From NCBI RefSeq assembly GCF_000346465.2, contig NC_034012.1:9470294-9534293 (forward strand): 64,000 bases of DNA, given 5' to 3'. The stretch comes from Prunus persica. Lineage: Eukaryota > Streptophyta > Magnoliopsida > Rosales > Rosaceae. Every line of letters begins with the position of its first letter. Within the stretch, counting starts at the first letter, position 1. Of the stretch, positions 46,689 to 58,690 are shown piece by piece. The notes below the pieces were generated by a model that saw only the letters and a program-made list of their open reading frames with translations, made no database searches and was not told the origin of the DNA. The position numbers were made by a program, and so were the translations under genes.

Positions 46689-48000
46689 CACAAAAGAATC
46701 CCAATATGACCTAACTGTACATGAAGACAAGCTTTAATATCTCCAAAATGTTTAGACTAATGCGCTAAAAAATTGATTCAGCTATATACAGATTTGCTAA
46801 AGCTGGGGCTTATTCACTGAAAAACCTGCATTCTTTGGAACTGCTTGGACCTAAAATTACACCAGCCCAATTGACTGTTGGGTTTATTTTACAAAGGGTA
46901 TTTGGCTTTGTTTAAGAAAAATGGTGAATAAACCCATACTGTTCAACAAGGGGGGGACAAAATTAATTAAATTATTCATGATATTTTGATAATTGGGAAA
47001 CAATTTACCACCAATGGTGATTTAATCCAAGAATCAAATTAATTGAATTAATTTAGGCCCAATTCACAATTTAAGGTATATTAGAATGAATTCTCATTGT
47101 TGTTGACTAAACTCCAACTCAAATTGACAACCTTAAAAGGTGAAGTCAGGCTTGCTTTAGCTGAAAATCACGACTATTTATTGCAAGATTGCCGAATTAT
47201 TGCTACAACAGGATATTTATAAAGCCAACATTGGAAGAATCTGGGTATTTTGGTTCACTTCAATTCAACATTTGCAAAAGGAACAATCATGAGGCATTTA
47301 GGCGCATTAATGGACAATGAGCAAAAATAATCAAAGCAACTGGCTGACAATCTTTTACCACTTGTGAATTGATGAGGGTTAGTCCAAAGTCGAAAATATC
47401 CAGGAGTCTTCATTTTCTCCTATAAGTAGAAGAGTGCCTGGACTAGAGAACCGACATCAAACCAACTAACCAATCCAACAAAAACTCAATCCAAACAATC
47501 AGTTCAAATTGATCAGAGAAATCAAAGATCATACGATCTTGCTGTTGAAGAATATACGAGTCCAACATCAGAAACTTAACAAAATAGAAAGTCTCATATA
47601 ATAAATGGTTCCACTGCTAATAACATCGAAGCCTTTTGTATAAAACCCCACACCTGCTAAACAGGTGGTTAAGTTGAGAACAATATCAATGTTGCTAGTG
47701 GTGGGCCAAGGGTCTGTCCCTCTGAAATCTTAACACTTGCAGCAAGCGAGCAAGCAATCTTCCTTAAGAAGCAGTCCAACTCAAGAAAAGCTCAGACAAT
47801 CAAGGAGAAAATGAGATTTCTCTAGTGATCCAGACAAGGTAAATCAAGCATGGAGATATTTCCTAAAAGATCATTTGTGCAAAACTTCACTTGAATTTGA
47901 AATTGTTTGACCACTCAATTAGATGTTTGTTATTTAAGTCTTTTCTTGAAGCACCATGTTCATCTATTTTGTTGAAAATAATATCTTTGTTAGATGGAAG
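46689..48000. other. Intergenic DNA, possibly old LTR material
   Basis: No gene. It has a promoter-like CTCCTATAAGTAGAAGAG (about 47418) followed by an A/C-rich leader, an arrangement much like the solo LTR at 23278-24957. Ends and target duplication could not be found. Around 47838-47865 a short RLP-like piece (AAATCAAGCATGGAGATAT) occurs. Confidence 0.35.
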
Positions 48001-48465
48001 GCAAATCATCATTAAATAGCAAACAGAAAAATTGGCAAATCATCATTAAATAACGAAGACCTTTCACTTTCAAAAAGTGATTCCATATTTGAAAATGAAG
48101 ATTTAAAGAGTAAGATTGACTGAAATTTAATTTTTTATTTTGAAGGCAGCTGATATGTGATACCAGCACATCTTTCATGCGAATCAAAGTCCAAGTTCCA
48201 AGTTGTTTTGTTGATGATTTTTGCAGGCTCTTTGCCCCACATGAAGTGCTAGGAAGAACACATTGTCATCTCTCTAATGAATGAGTCCCATTGTATATGA
48301 GTGGGCAACCAAAACATCGAAATATCATCACAACCAAAAAGAAATTAAAAATAAAATAGCATTGAATCAAATTAAAAATAACATAGCATTGAGTTGTGAA
48401 GAGCAGAATGTTGAAATTGGTAACAGTACTCAAGCCTAATGTAAACATAAGTTGATGCCCAACAA
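48001..48465. repeat. Direct repeat, left copy, flanking the GH18 gene
   Basis: Matches 51165-51640 in order (ATCATCATTAAATAG, CACTTTCAAAAAGTGATTCC, GGCAGCTGATATGTGATACC, AAACATCGAAATATCATCA, CAGTACTCAAGCCTAATG). A few small indels. Non-coding. Confidence 0.8.
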
Positions 48466-48927
48466 AATAATATATCAGTCTCTGAGTGGATTCAATTGAA
48501 CAACTTATGCTGCAAGGTCATGCAGTCTTCAGTCTTCAGTCTCAGTCCAAGCAACGTCCGAATTCCACCTTCTTGGCATCAGTTTGGCAAGCCAAATTCC
48601 AGCAAGTTGTTGAATAAATAAAAAAGGAGGTAGAAGGAAAGTGAGCATTGAGAACTCTGTTCTTGGTGTAAGTATATATGAAAGAAGAAAGTTGAATTAT
48701 GTAGAGGCCAATGCTAGAGTAGCTAGCATGTAAACAACCATCTGTGAAAATCAGCAAATTTTATAGAATATAGCCATCTTACATACTCAAACAACACAAT
48801 CTGAAATATGTATATAACTCCAGGTAAATAGAAGTACAACAAGCATTACAATACCCAGGAATCCAATTCCAGAGCCTACTTCTTAATCATATTCATATAG
48901 AAGCTAAATATAAAAGATAATATAGTA
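48466..48927. other. 3' flank of the GH18 gene
   Basis: Spacer and probable 3' UTR. The short frames here have no recognisable domain. Confidence 0.5.
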
Positions 48928-49854
48928 CTAGTGGGGGGTTGCTAAGAAATTTTGTGATTGCTCTTCATAGCGGAAACCAATTGCCTTGGAATCATCTGCA
49001 GACCAAACAAATATACCATGAAGTTGTTGCTCACTCTTGAGCGTGTCACAGGCAGTGAAAAAACCATTCTCAGGGGACAGTCCACGACTCCCATCACTGA
49101 TAAAGCTTGCCAAGACCTTCCCACCATTGTAATTGGAGCTTTGTGTCTTGAAGTAATTGATGAACTGAGACACTGTGGTTCCCTGATCGTATGCGTAAAA
49201 CTGGAAATTCACATAGTCTATCAAGTGGCCATAGCTCTTCCACAAGGCCAAGTAGTGGCTCTGAACTTGGTCATCATCAAAGGGAGCAATGGAAGCAAAT
49301 GATATCACTCCATTGTTCTTGAGGGTTGTTATAAGCTTCCCAATGCACTCGGAGAAGGTAGCAGGGTCTGCGCTGAAGTGCTCGTAATCAATGTCAATTC
49401 CATCCAAATTGTACTGCTGGATGATGCCTGTGAGAGAAGAAACAGCATTGGAAACCCATGAGTCAATTGAGGAAGGCTTGAATTCAGCAGGGACACCATT
49501 CACAGAGTCTCCTCCTAGGCTAAAGGCCACTTTGACATTTGAATGCTGATTTTTTATGGAGGAAACTTGGGACGGGCTAAGATTATCAGAGTCCCAGAAG
49601 ACATTGAATTTTCCATTGGTGGGAGAGGAGGAGGTGTCATAGTCTATGGCAAATGAGAGAATGAAGTGGAATTCAACATTTGGGTTAATGGGGACATCAG
49701 AAAACTTGACATTCTTGAATTGAGCTCCTATGTATTCTCTGAAGAGATCTGAGTTTGCTGGGGCTGCTCGGATTGATGTAGGGGATGTGAGGAGGGTTTG
49801 AAGGAAGAAAAGGGTGAAGATGAGCTTAAGCTTTGGGAGTGCCATATTGCTCAT
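48928..49854 (-). CDS. Secreted GH18 chitinase-like protein, 308 aa
   Basis: Glycoside hydrolase family 18, of the plant chitinase-2/narbonin-like branch. The predicted reaction is hydrolysis of beta-1,4 GlcNAc links in chitin, in the apoplast or vacuole. It has a signal peptide (about 1-30, [20 protein letters not shown]), an early strand [19 protein letters not shown] (about 108-118), the catalytic motif [10 protein letters not shown] (about 152-161, DxxDxDxE complete, Glu as acid), a [11 protein letters not shown] strand (about 215) and [10 protein letters not shown] near the end. Length is normal for single-domain members, with no chitin-binding domain and no intron. The ATG at 49854 is followed by another at 49845. 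A TATA box lies at 49926-49932. Related narbonins lost the catalytic Glu; this copy keeps it, so it may be active. It is the only non-RLP gene of this type here. Confidence 0.93.
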   Translation of the reverse strand: MSNMALPKLKLIFTLFFLQTLLTSPTSIRAAPANSDLFREYIGAQFKNVKFSDVPINPNVEFHFILSFAIDYDTSSSPTNGKFNVFWDSDNLSPSQVSSIKNQHSNVKVAFSLGGDSVNGVPAEFKPSSIDSWVSNAVSSLTGIIQQYNLDGIDIDYEHFSADPATFSECIGKLITTLKNNGVISFASIAPFDDDQVQSHYLALWKSYGHLIDYVNFQFYAYDQGTTVSQFINYFKTQSSNYNGGKVLASFISDGSRGLSPENGFFTACDTLKSEQQLHGIFVWSADDSKAIGFRYEEQSQNFLATPH

Positions 49855-49925
49855 ATAATATTGAAGACTGCTAGATGTTTTTGTGTTTATGTTTATGAGT
49901 GAAATTGAAACTTGTTAACCACCGG

Positions 49926-49932
49926 TTATATA
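49926..49932 (-). promoter_or_regulatory. TATA box of the GH18 gene
   Basis: TATATAA on the minus strand, 72 bp before the ATG. Confidence 0.65.
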
Positions 49933-49999
49933 GTGTGGCCCTCAATGTGAATATGCAGGTAAGGGATATGTGGAAACAAGCTAGTTGATCTGGTTGTGT

Positions 50000-51164
50000 G
50001 CAGTGCCGTTTCAGTAAGCTTTGTCTTGGCAGGATTGCGCAATCTGCCGGTCTTGGATAAGTTTAGCCATAGCCAAGGGAGAACTCTCTTGGGTTACAAT
50101 CACAAAGAAATCAAGTTTCAACGTTCTTAGTACTGTCTCTAGGGCCCCCACTGTCGCACAAAATGACAGGTTTATAAGCTGCCATAACCACACAACACAA
50201 ATTATCCAAACCCCTCTTAGTCGAAGAGAAATTTCCACGAAGGAAACCAAAGCGAAGACCTTGTTTAAAGTCTGCATAGACTCCGAAGTAATTTGGCCCT
50301 CAAGCGAAGATCTTCTTATACTGAAATTCATTTTTGACTTTTAAGGCAGCTGATATGCGATACCAGCGCATCTTCCATGTCAATCAAAGTCCAAGTTCCA
50401 AGTTGTTTTCCTGTTGATTTTTCTAAGAAAATTGTAGGATAGTCATTCTTTCCAAGTTGTTTGCCCCACATATGAGGCCAGTTACATTAAAAGTATCACG
50501 TATCAGAGTCAGACACGCATCAGTCATTCATAAAGAAGCCCTTTCTACACAAGTAAGAGAACATATAATTAAAAAGGGTTAATGATTGATATGGCCTTTG
50601 AAACTCAATTTGAATCTTACTTTGCCACCTAAAACTCAATTTGTCACCCTTTATCCCCTGAAACTCAATACTCCGTCTCACTTTGCCGATATTCATTAAC
50701 TCCAAAAAAATTAACAGATCCATGGATGTCCAATTTAAAGTCTGGTGCTTGGCTGCTTCTCCTCTCTTGAAGATCCAGGGACCGTGTCTGACAACCATGC
50801 TTGAAAACGATGCAAATTTAAAGTCCACAATGCCTTCAGAGTAGTCAAATTTGTTGCCATGACTTTTCACCGAATTAGGAAGATATATGGCCTGAGAGTG
50901 ACAGTGGCAGTCAAGGCTGATCCAACATTACTTTGACGTCCTATTCATGTTACACAAATAGCGTAACATAAAATTAAAAAGGCTTAATTATTAATATGTC
51001 TCCTGAAACTAAATTTGAATCTCATTTTGCCACTTCAATTTGTCATATTTTACCTCTTGAAACTCAATTCTCAGTCTCACTTTGCCCATATTCATTAACT
51101 CCACAAAAAAAATAACAGAGCATTGAGTTGTGAAGAGCAAAATGTTGAAAACGTTGAAAATTTG
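50000..51164. repeat. RLP-type intergenic block, third copy
   Basis: Shares order with 21298-22560 and 30620-31400 (CATAACCACACAACACAAATT, GGCAGCTGATATG, CACATATGAGG, GGGTTAATGATTGATATGG). At 50011-50150 the minus strand reads TQESSPLAMAKLIQDRQIAQ and then a stop, possibly the tail of an unrecognised captured exon. An eroded copy lies at 28030-28150. Confidence 0.6.
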
Positions 51165-51640
51165 GCAAATCATCATTAAATAGCGAAGACCTTGTTATTT
51201 TAAGGTCTATAGTATTAGTCTATTAGAGCCTGCGTTGCAGACTTTCACTTTCAAGAAGTGATTCCATGTTAGAAAATGAAGATCTTAGAGTAAGATTGAC
51301 TGAAATTTAATTTTTTATTTTGAAGGCAGCTGATATGTGATACCAGCACATCTTTCATGTGAATCAAAGTCCAAGTTCCAAGTTGTTTTGTTGATGATTT
51401 TTCCAGGTTCTTTGCCCCACATGAAGTGCTAGGAAGAACACATTGTCATCTCTCTAATAAATGTGAGTCCCATTGTATATGGGTGGGCAACCAAAACATC
51501 GAAATATCATCATCATAACCAAAAAGAAATTAAAAATCATATTGAATTAAATTAAAAATAACATAGCATTGAGTTGTGAAGAGCAGAATGTTGAAATTGA
51601 TAACAGTACTCAAGCCTAATGTAAACATAAGTTGATGCCC
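51165..51640. repeat. Direct repeat, right copy
   Basis: Partner of 48001-48465. The two enclose the GH18 gene in direct orientation. Confidence 0.8.
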
Positions 51641-52214
51641 TATTCCAGTTAAAGTGCTAAATGACCACATTCTTGTGTAACGGACCTGAAGGGACCAACA
51701 ACTCAGGTGTGGGATTTTATCTCAAAATCATATAGTAAATTAGAAGGTAATCTGTTGTTCTTTCTTTTTAGCTTGAAAACAATATGCATCTGTAAAGCGG
51801 AAAAACATCACTTTTTAAGACTGAGAAATTGGCAAACAACCATAACCATACAATACAAATTCTCCAACCCCCATCTAATGTAGCGACATTATAGACCACA
51901 TTATTAGGTCTAAAGAGGGGGCTATGATAGACCATTCAAGAATAAATGACTGAAAATGACCCCCAAACTCCAGCGGAAGGAAGGCAACTGTGGGAGCAAA
52001 TTTTCCCACAAGAATATTCGATTGGAAATATTCCTCTTTCTTCTTCGGCGCCTCTTTCTCCCTGCAAAATAGAACAAATAAGAGGACCACACCCGGGGGG
52101 TGTTGGCCAAATGCCCTCCGATGCCTAAATTAGTTCAATTGAATCGTATAGAAAACAATAGCTAATAGGGTACGGAGATATATTTATAATATAAACCAGG
52201 CGGCTGGAGCCTTA

Positions 52215-52217
<3 letters not shown>

Positions 52218-52262
<45 letters not shown>
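52218..52262. repeat. GA microsatellite
   Basis: About 45 bases of uninterrupted (GA)n. Confidence 0.97.
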
Positions 52263-52267
<5 letters not shown>

Positions 52268-52374
52268 GTAGCTAGGGTCTGTGAGGGAAGGTCTGTCTCT
52301 ACAGAGGCTTTAGTCGTAGTTTTGACCTTCTTCATCCTTGTGCATGACCAAGTATTTATAATGGCCTTGGAGAG

Positions 52375-52495
52375 GTTGGTGGGGTTGGTGTAGCTGGTGT
52401 AGTTGGTGTGGTTGGTGTAGTTGGTGTAGTTGGTATGGTTGGTGTGGTTGGTGTAGTTGGTGAGGTTGGTGTGGTTGGTATAGTTGGTGAGGTTC
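52375..52495. repeat. 9-bp minisatellite (TTGGTGTAG-like)
   Basis: About 13 copies of a TTGGTGTAG/TTGGTGTGG unit. The minus strand reads as an Asn-Tyr-Thr/Asn-His-Thr repeat; open frame length is a by-product of the three-codon period. Confidence 0.9.
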
Positions 52496-52989
52496 AAGTA
52501 ACCCCCAATTTGACTAGGTAATTCCCAATTAGGTTATGTAACTCCCAATTAGGTTAGGTAATTCCTAATTACGTCGAATAATTCCCAAATTGATTGGCCT
52601 AATCATTTGACCTAGGGTTTAGGTTTAATTTGATTCCCATAGCAACCACATTGAAAATGTTGGAAGATTGTTACGTAGATAAAATGGGATTATATGTGAA
52701 AAGCCCTAATCTTTTTACACAGATTTTTTCTATTCAGTTGATATAGTATTCATGATTTTGGACATACAAATCAGTCGTTTTCGCCATAGAAAGGATAATA
52801 TACTGAAGCATGAAGTTGTATTTGTTGCTTGCAAATGGCAGCATGAAGAAATAAGCATCCGAAACATAAGAAATAACTATAAGAACAAACTCTGCTTTTA
52901 TTACATCAGGAACAATAGAGAAAGAAAAAAGAAAAGGACAAGCAAATGGAAAATGAAAATTAAAAACATACAATATTAATAATAAATAT

Positions 52990-54421
52990 CTAGCCTCTAA
53001 GCGTTCTTCTCATCGTGTTGATGCGGACTGTTATCATCACATAGAGCCTATTTTGCAGATTGTCTATGAATCAAAAATACACATATCTCCATGTCTTGTT
53101 AATAACTAAAAAACCGCGTAGACCCAAAAATCCCACTATGAACCCAACGCAGCGAAAATATGAAACCATGGAAGTCGATGAAGCCCATTGTCCACCACAT
53201 CTTTGTTGTTCTTATTGTCTGCATCAATGCCCTTATTTTGTCCGCACTTATCTGGAAGTAGGGCACCACAAAGTTTTGCGTTCCCCTCAAATACAGAAGC
53301 ATTGAAGCTTTGGACTTGGGCGCCTGTTGGTATTGGTCCTTCAAGATTATTCTATGAGACATTAAATTTTTACAAGAAATTAAGGCATACCAATGACAAT
53401 GGGATTTTTCCAGACAAATGATTCATGAACAGATCCAAAACCTCTAAATTTGTTAGGTTAGAAATTTGGTATGGAATGACGCCACAGAAGTTGTTGGAGT
53501 GAAGATGCAATGAGCAGAGAAGAAGCAAGTGGCCGATGTGAGTGGGTACATCACCAACAATGTTATTTTTAGATAAGTCTATCGTTGCTAGTTAAAAATA
53601 CAATTTATGTGGTTCAAAAGTTTGATTTGCCATTATGATGTTGCTCAAAATAGGCAATTCAAATTCATATTGGTCTTCATGAGATGCAATATTAGGTTTA
53701 GGAAGAGTCTCTCCAACCAACTTGGAATTGGCCCTGTGATTTGAATACCACCCAGAAACAAGATTTCTAGATTCTTAAGCTTTAACTATACAGGTATTTG
53801 ACCATTGAAGTTACAACCACCCAAACTCAATAACCGAAGATTTTGGAATCCGTCAAAATCAACCATGTCATCATCAGCTGGCACTCTCTCACCTTTAAAG
53901 GAACCGCCAACCATGAGTGTGCAAAGACTTTTGGAGCTCATTAATATCTTCATTGCCCCTGTGAGGTTTGTGAACCGGTTGAAACCAAACGACATGAAGG
54001 ACAAGAATTTCAATGAAAGAATCTGAACTTGTATTTGTCCCTCTAGATGATTTCCACTCAATCCAATGGCTTTTAGGGATCTACATGAGTAAAGGCTTAT
54101 TGATCCTTAGATCAAGTTTAGTAAGTTGGCTAAGTCTGTAGAAATTAAGCATGGAGATATCTCCTTCCAAGTTGTTGGATCCCAAACGTAGTTCTACAAG
54201 GTTTGTGCAATTCATCAAAGATGAGGGCAAAGCACCTTCTAAATTGTTGAAATCAAGGGTCACAAACTTCAACTTGGAGCGCTTCCCTAGATTGAGAGGA
54301 AGCTCACCACAAAAATGATTAAAGTAGAGGTCAAGGATGGCAAGGTTAGTGAGGTTAATAATTTTATCACTAATGGCTATGCAATTTCTTCAAGTTTGGT
54401 AGCATTATAGATATCTTCTGG
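52990..54421 (-). pseudogene. RLP-M: receptor pseudogene, N-terminus missing
   Basis: Has the normal TAG (52990-52992), tail, membrane span, and LRRs back to about the DIYNAT region, where it meets a MITE. Several frameshifts and stops break it (readable pieces 53099-53362, 53786-54061, 54081-54272). The Asp-rich MVDFDGF block is kept. The island and some LRRs are shortened. Clearly the same family as RLP-J and RLP-L. Confidence 0.9.
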
Positions 54422-54422
54422 A

Positions 54423-54842
54423 CTATATATATATAGAGTCTCATTTTATTGAAGGATTCCTCAAATAAAAGGACACCCTTTAGTGTCTACAACGAATTTT
54501 TTTTCAATGATCCAAATTATACAATTTTTAAGTCTACATTCATAGATCATCCTTGCAAAAAATTAGACAAATCAGAAACCGTTTCGATATCCAATTGTGT
54601 CCTACAAAATCAATGAACAAGGTGCTTTAAGTACTAAAATTTTAATAATTTAATTCAGTGGTCAAATGATATCGGATTTTTTAAGTGATTTTTTGTAGAG
54701 ATGATCTTTAATTGAATATCTACAAAATAGACGGTTTGGATTAGTAAAAAACAATGCGGAGTGGGCCCTACAAGGAGTGTCCCTCAAATAAGCTTATTTA
54801 AAGAATTCCTCAATCGAAACTCACTATATATATATATATATA
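54423..54842. mobile_element. MITE between RLP-M and its promoter block
   Basis: About 420 bp with imperfect inverted ends (left TATATAGAGTCTCATTTTAT..., right ...CGAAACTCACTATATATATA) and blocks CCTCAAATAAAAGGACACCC/GGAGTGTCCCTCAAATAAG. TA-rich at both edges, consistent with a TA target. Immediately after it comes RLP promoter sequence (AAGAACAACCATACTTGAAAA). Confidence 0.7.
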
Positions 54843-55016
54843 AGAACAACCATACTTGAAAATGATGCAAATTTAAAGTCCACAACGCCTTCAAAGTACT
54901 CAAATTTGTTACCGTGACTACTAATGGTGATAATTTTTCACGGAATTGGGAAGATATATGGCCTGAGAGTGACAGTGGCAGTCAAGCCTGATCCAACATT
55001 ACATTGACGTCCTATT
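54843..55016. other. RLP promoter block, flank of Copia E
   Basis: Contains GATGCAAATTTAAAGTCCAC and the GCCTGAGAGTGACAGTGGC block, ending with CTATT (55012-55016), the left target duplication. The block resumes at 59374. Confidence 0.75.
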
Positions 55017-55242
55017 TGCTAAAATATGAAAACTATGAGAGAATATTTGTTTGTGGGAATTTTCTGTGTATTCTTCTCAGGTCATATTTATAATACAACG
55101 AAACTTGAATGGGCAAGTAAATAATAAATTCCTAAATCTATTTGCAGTAGGAAATCAGGAATTAAAGTAAATCAATTACAATTATAATAGGAATTCTTAG
55201 TGTGTAAGGAAAGTAAGTCAATATCCACAAGTCACGCCAACA
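55017..55242 (-). repeat. 3' LTR of Copia E
   Basis: 226 bp, TGCTAAAATATG...ACGCCAACA on the plus strand. Confidence 0.95.
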
Positions 55243-55249
55243 CTCCCCC

Positions 55250-58200
55250 TCACGTTGGTGCATAGATGTCGCCAATGCCCAACTGATCTAGTGAATTGTG
55301 GAATGCTTTACTGGAAATCGCCTTTGTCAAAATATCCGCCAATTGATCCTCGAATTTCACAAAAGGAAACTGAAACACTTTAGCCTCAAGCTTTTGTTTG
55401 ATGAAGTGTCGATCCACCTCAACATGTTTAGTACGATCATGCTGAACCGAATTCTGTCCAATGGCTATAGCAGCCTTGTTATCACAAAAGAGATTCATTG
55501 TGGATGTAGGTTTATACCCAAGTTCAGTAAGCAACTTTCTTAACCAAAGAAGTTCACAAATCCCTTTAGTCATGCCTCTGAACTCGGCTTCTGCACTGGA
55601 TAAAGCTACTACATTCTGTTTCTTGCTTCTCCATGTCACCAAATTACCTCCCACGAATGTGAAGTAACCCGATGTGGATTTTCTATCTGTTACATTACCT
55701 GCCCAATCTGCATCTGAATAACCATCAATATTTAGATGACCATGCTTTGAGAACATAAGTCCTTTTCCAGGTGCAGACTTCAAATATCTAAGTATCCGAA
55801 GAACTGCATTCATATGGTATCTTTCTTTGTTAGTTGGAACTTGATCCGGATATTCTCCAAGATGATGATTCTGAATAATAGGAGTGTCCGCAGGTTTACA
55901 ACCTAGCATTCCTGTGTCTGTCAACAAGTCTAAGACATGTTTCCTTTGAGAGAGAAATATGCCTTGCTGCGATCGAGCCACCTCAATTCCCAAGAAATAC
56001 TTGAGTCCACCTAGATCCTTCATCTCAAACTCCTTAGCCAGATAGTCTTGTAGCTGTGATATTTCCTGTTTATCATTCCCAGTAATAATCATATCATCAA
56101 CATAAATTATTAATGCTGTTACCTTCCATTTTCGATGTTTCAAGAACAAAGTATGATCTGAGTTGCACTATTTGAAACCATTATTCTTCATTGCCATGGT
56201 GAACCGTCCAAACCATGCACGTGGTGACTGTTTCAATCCATACAATACTTTTCGTAACCTGCAAACTGTTCCAGTCTGAGTAGTATTATATCCAGGAGGA
56301 ATGTCCATGTACACCTCCTCCGTGAGTTCGCCATGTAGAAAAGCATTCTTTACATCAAACTGGTGTAGTGGCCAATCTAAATTAGCTGCAAGGGACAATA
56401 AGACTCTGACGGTGTTTAACTTTGCAATGGGAGCAAAGGTTTCTTCATAGTCTATACCATAGGTCTGTGTGTACCCTTTTGCCACAAGTCTTGCCTTGTA
56501 TCGCTCGATAGATCCATCTGCATTGTGTTTTATAGTAAACACCCATCTACATCCGATAGTTTTTTTTTCTCAGGGTATAATCTCCAATGTCCAAGTCTGA
56601 TTTTTCTCAAGGGCTTTCATCTCCTCTTTTAAAGCTTGGACCCACTTAGGATCTTTCAATGCTTCAGAGACCTTGGTTGGAATATGGATAGCAGACAACT
56701 GATGCACAAAAGCCTTAAGTGGTTCAGACAGCTTGTCAGTGGATACATGATTTGCAATTGGATACTTGGATGTCTTGCCAATATCAGGTGAATAACGGTT
56801 TGGTGGCTTCCCACGATTTTGCCTGAAAGGTAATTGATATCCAATAGTTTTATCATCTAAATGCACAAGTCTAGTAGGAGTAGTTACCTCAAGGATATTC
56901 TCAAGAGATTGGTCTGTTGGTACTGTTGAGTTAGAGGGGGGGTCTTCATCTTGTTGTTCTGTATTGTCTGTAAGTGTGAGACTCGGATCAGAAATATCTT
57001 CGCGTGGATCAGGTGGGTCAGGCAATTGATCGCTATGAATGGGCGATTGGTCGCTTTTCGACAGAGAGTAATCTCATGCTCCAAACTCGGAATGATCAAT
57101 CATTTCTGTATAAAGGAGAATTTCTTGATTTTCCAAGTTGCTCCAATTCTGCTCTGCACTTCGTATCTCCCCCTGAAGTGTAGAATTGGATGATGGGTCA
57201 TGGAAGAACAACTCAGATTCCAGAAAGGTCACATCCAAAGTGACATAGGTTCGTTGGGTAGGAGGGTGATAACAACGGTAGCCTTTCTGATGAGTGGCAT
57301 AACCCACAAAAACACAACGAAGCGCACATGGATCAATTTTGCTACGTTGATTTTTGTGGAGATGAACGAAAGCCACACATCCAAAGATTCGGGGTGTGAG
57401 TACCAAAACAGAAGGCAGAGGTCTGTGTTGTGCAAGCACCTGTAAGGGAGTTTAAAGGTCAGTACACTAGAAGGCATGCGGTTGATCAGATGAACTGCGG
57501 TGATAATAGCATCATCCCAGTGATGGCGAGGAACATGAGCGCCAATCAGAAGTGCTCGGGCGGTTTCAAGAAGATGTCGATTCTTTCATTCAGCAACACC
57601 ATTTTGTTGTGGTGTCTGAGGATAAGTCGTCTCATGGATAATTCCATGTTGTTGGAAGTAAGTCTGAAAGTCATGATTGACAAATTCTCCACCATTGTCG
57701 GAGCGAAGAATCTGGATTTGAGCATTAAACTGAGTTTTCATCTGTTTGTGGAAGGACTGAAAACAGGAAAACACTTCGTTTTTATTCTTCAGCAAATAAA
57801 GCCATGTCATCCGTGTACAATCATCGATGAATGTGACAAACCATCGAACACCAGAAGGAGCAGTGATAGGAGAAGGTCCCCAGACATCAGAGTGAATTAA
57901 CATAAATGGAGCAGTACACTTGTTCGTACTCAACGGGTAGGGCACACGGTGACTCTTGGCCAAAATACAAGTATCACATGTGAAGTCAGAGTCCTTGAAA
58001 CCTGAGAATAAATCTGGTATAAGATGCTTCATATAACTAAAAGAAGGATGTCCCAATCGACGGTGCCACAACCAGATTTGCTTTTGTTTGCTATCAAAGG
58101 GATGTGTCACGCTGTTAGCCATGCCGGGACTGAAGTCATCGACATAATATAGCCCCCCTCTCTTAGTACCACGACCAAGAATCTCCTTAGTGTGAATATC

Positions 58201-58690
58201 CTGAAGCAAACAAAAACTCGGGTAAATGAGTACACAACAATTCAATTGTTCAGTAAGCTGACTAACTGACAATAATTTAGTGGATAAAGATGGGAACAAG
58301 TAAAGTATTAGACAATGTGAGAGAGGATGAGAGTGCAACAGTGCCAGCCCCTGTCACAGGATAAGTAACACCATTGGCATTTGCAATACAGGTTCGTCGA
58401 GGTTGTGTAGTATTCAGAAAATCATCAGGATCAAACGTCATATGATCAGTTGCACCGGAATCAATTATCCAGCTCCTGGAATCAATCTTATCGGAAGTAT
58501 GGAATCCATAACCAGTACCATTACTGGTCATATTGCATTGTCCTCGATCTATAAGAGTAGCCCACCAATTGGGGTAGCCATGCGATTTAAAACAAGTCTC
58601 ACAAGTGTGTCGTGGATCACCACAATATGCGCAATCTATTCCACGTGTCGGGGTCGTTAGTCTAAAAGTCATAATTTGTGCAGCGGAAGA
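55250..58690 (-). pseudogene. Copia E pol, multiply broken
   Basis: Zinc knuckle (CAYCGDPRHTCETC, about 58590-58640), protease (DSGATDHMT, about 58440), integrase (WLWHRRLGHPSF, CDTCILAKSHR, TFIDDCTRMTWLY), reverse transcriptase (YVDDMIITGND, about 56095) and RNase H to the C-terminus at 55250. The integrase part (57586-58338) is in another frame. In-frame stops lie at 57074, 56570 and 56168; the last replaces a Gln before CNSDHTLF. An in-frame deletion of about 34 codons near 55815 removes the RT end that Copia C still has (VGRLIYLAHTRADIAYAVSV region). Confidence 0.9.

Larger units (their letters stand above)
51641..52989. other. Spacer with simple repeats, no gene
   Basis: Holds a GA microsatellite, a 9-bp minisatellite and roughly 20-bp AATTCCCAATTAGG repeats at about 52500-52600. 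The final 130 bases match RLP 3' flanks. No credible coding region. Confidence 0.55.

Noticed and set aside
46876..48117. Possible further solo LTR starting TGTTGGGTTT
   Set aside because: Candidate left duplication TTGAC has no matching CA-ended partner on the right; boundaries unsupported.
52162..52497. Minus-strand frame with TNYTNHTN repeats
   Set aside because: A 9-bp minisatellite plus a GA microsatellite; no gene context.
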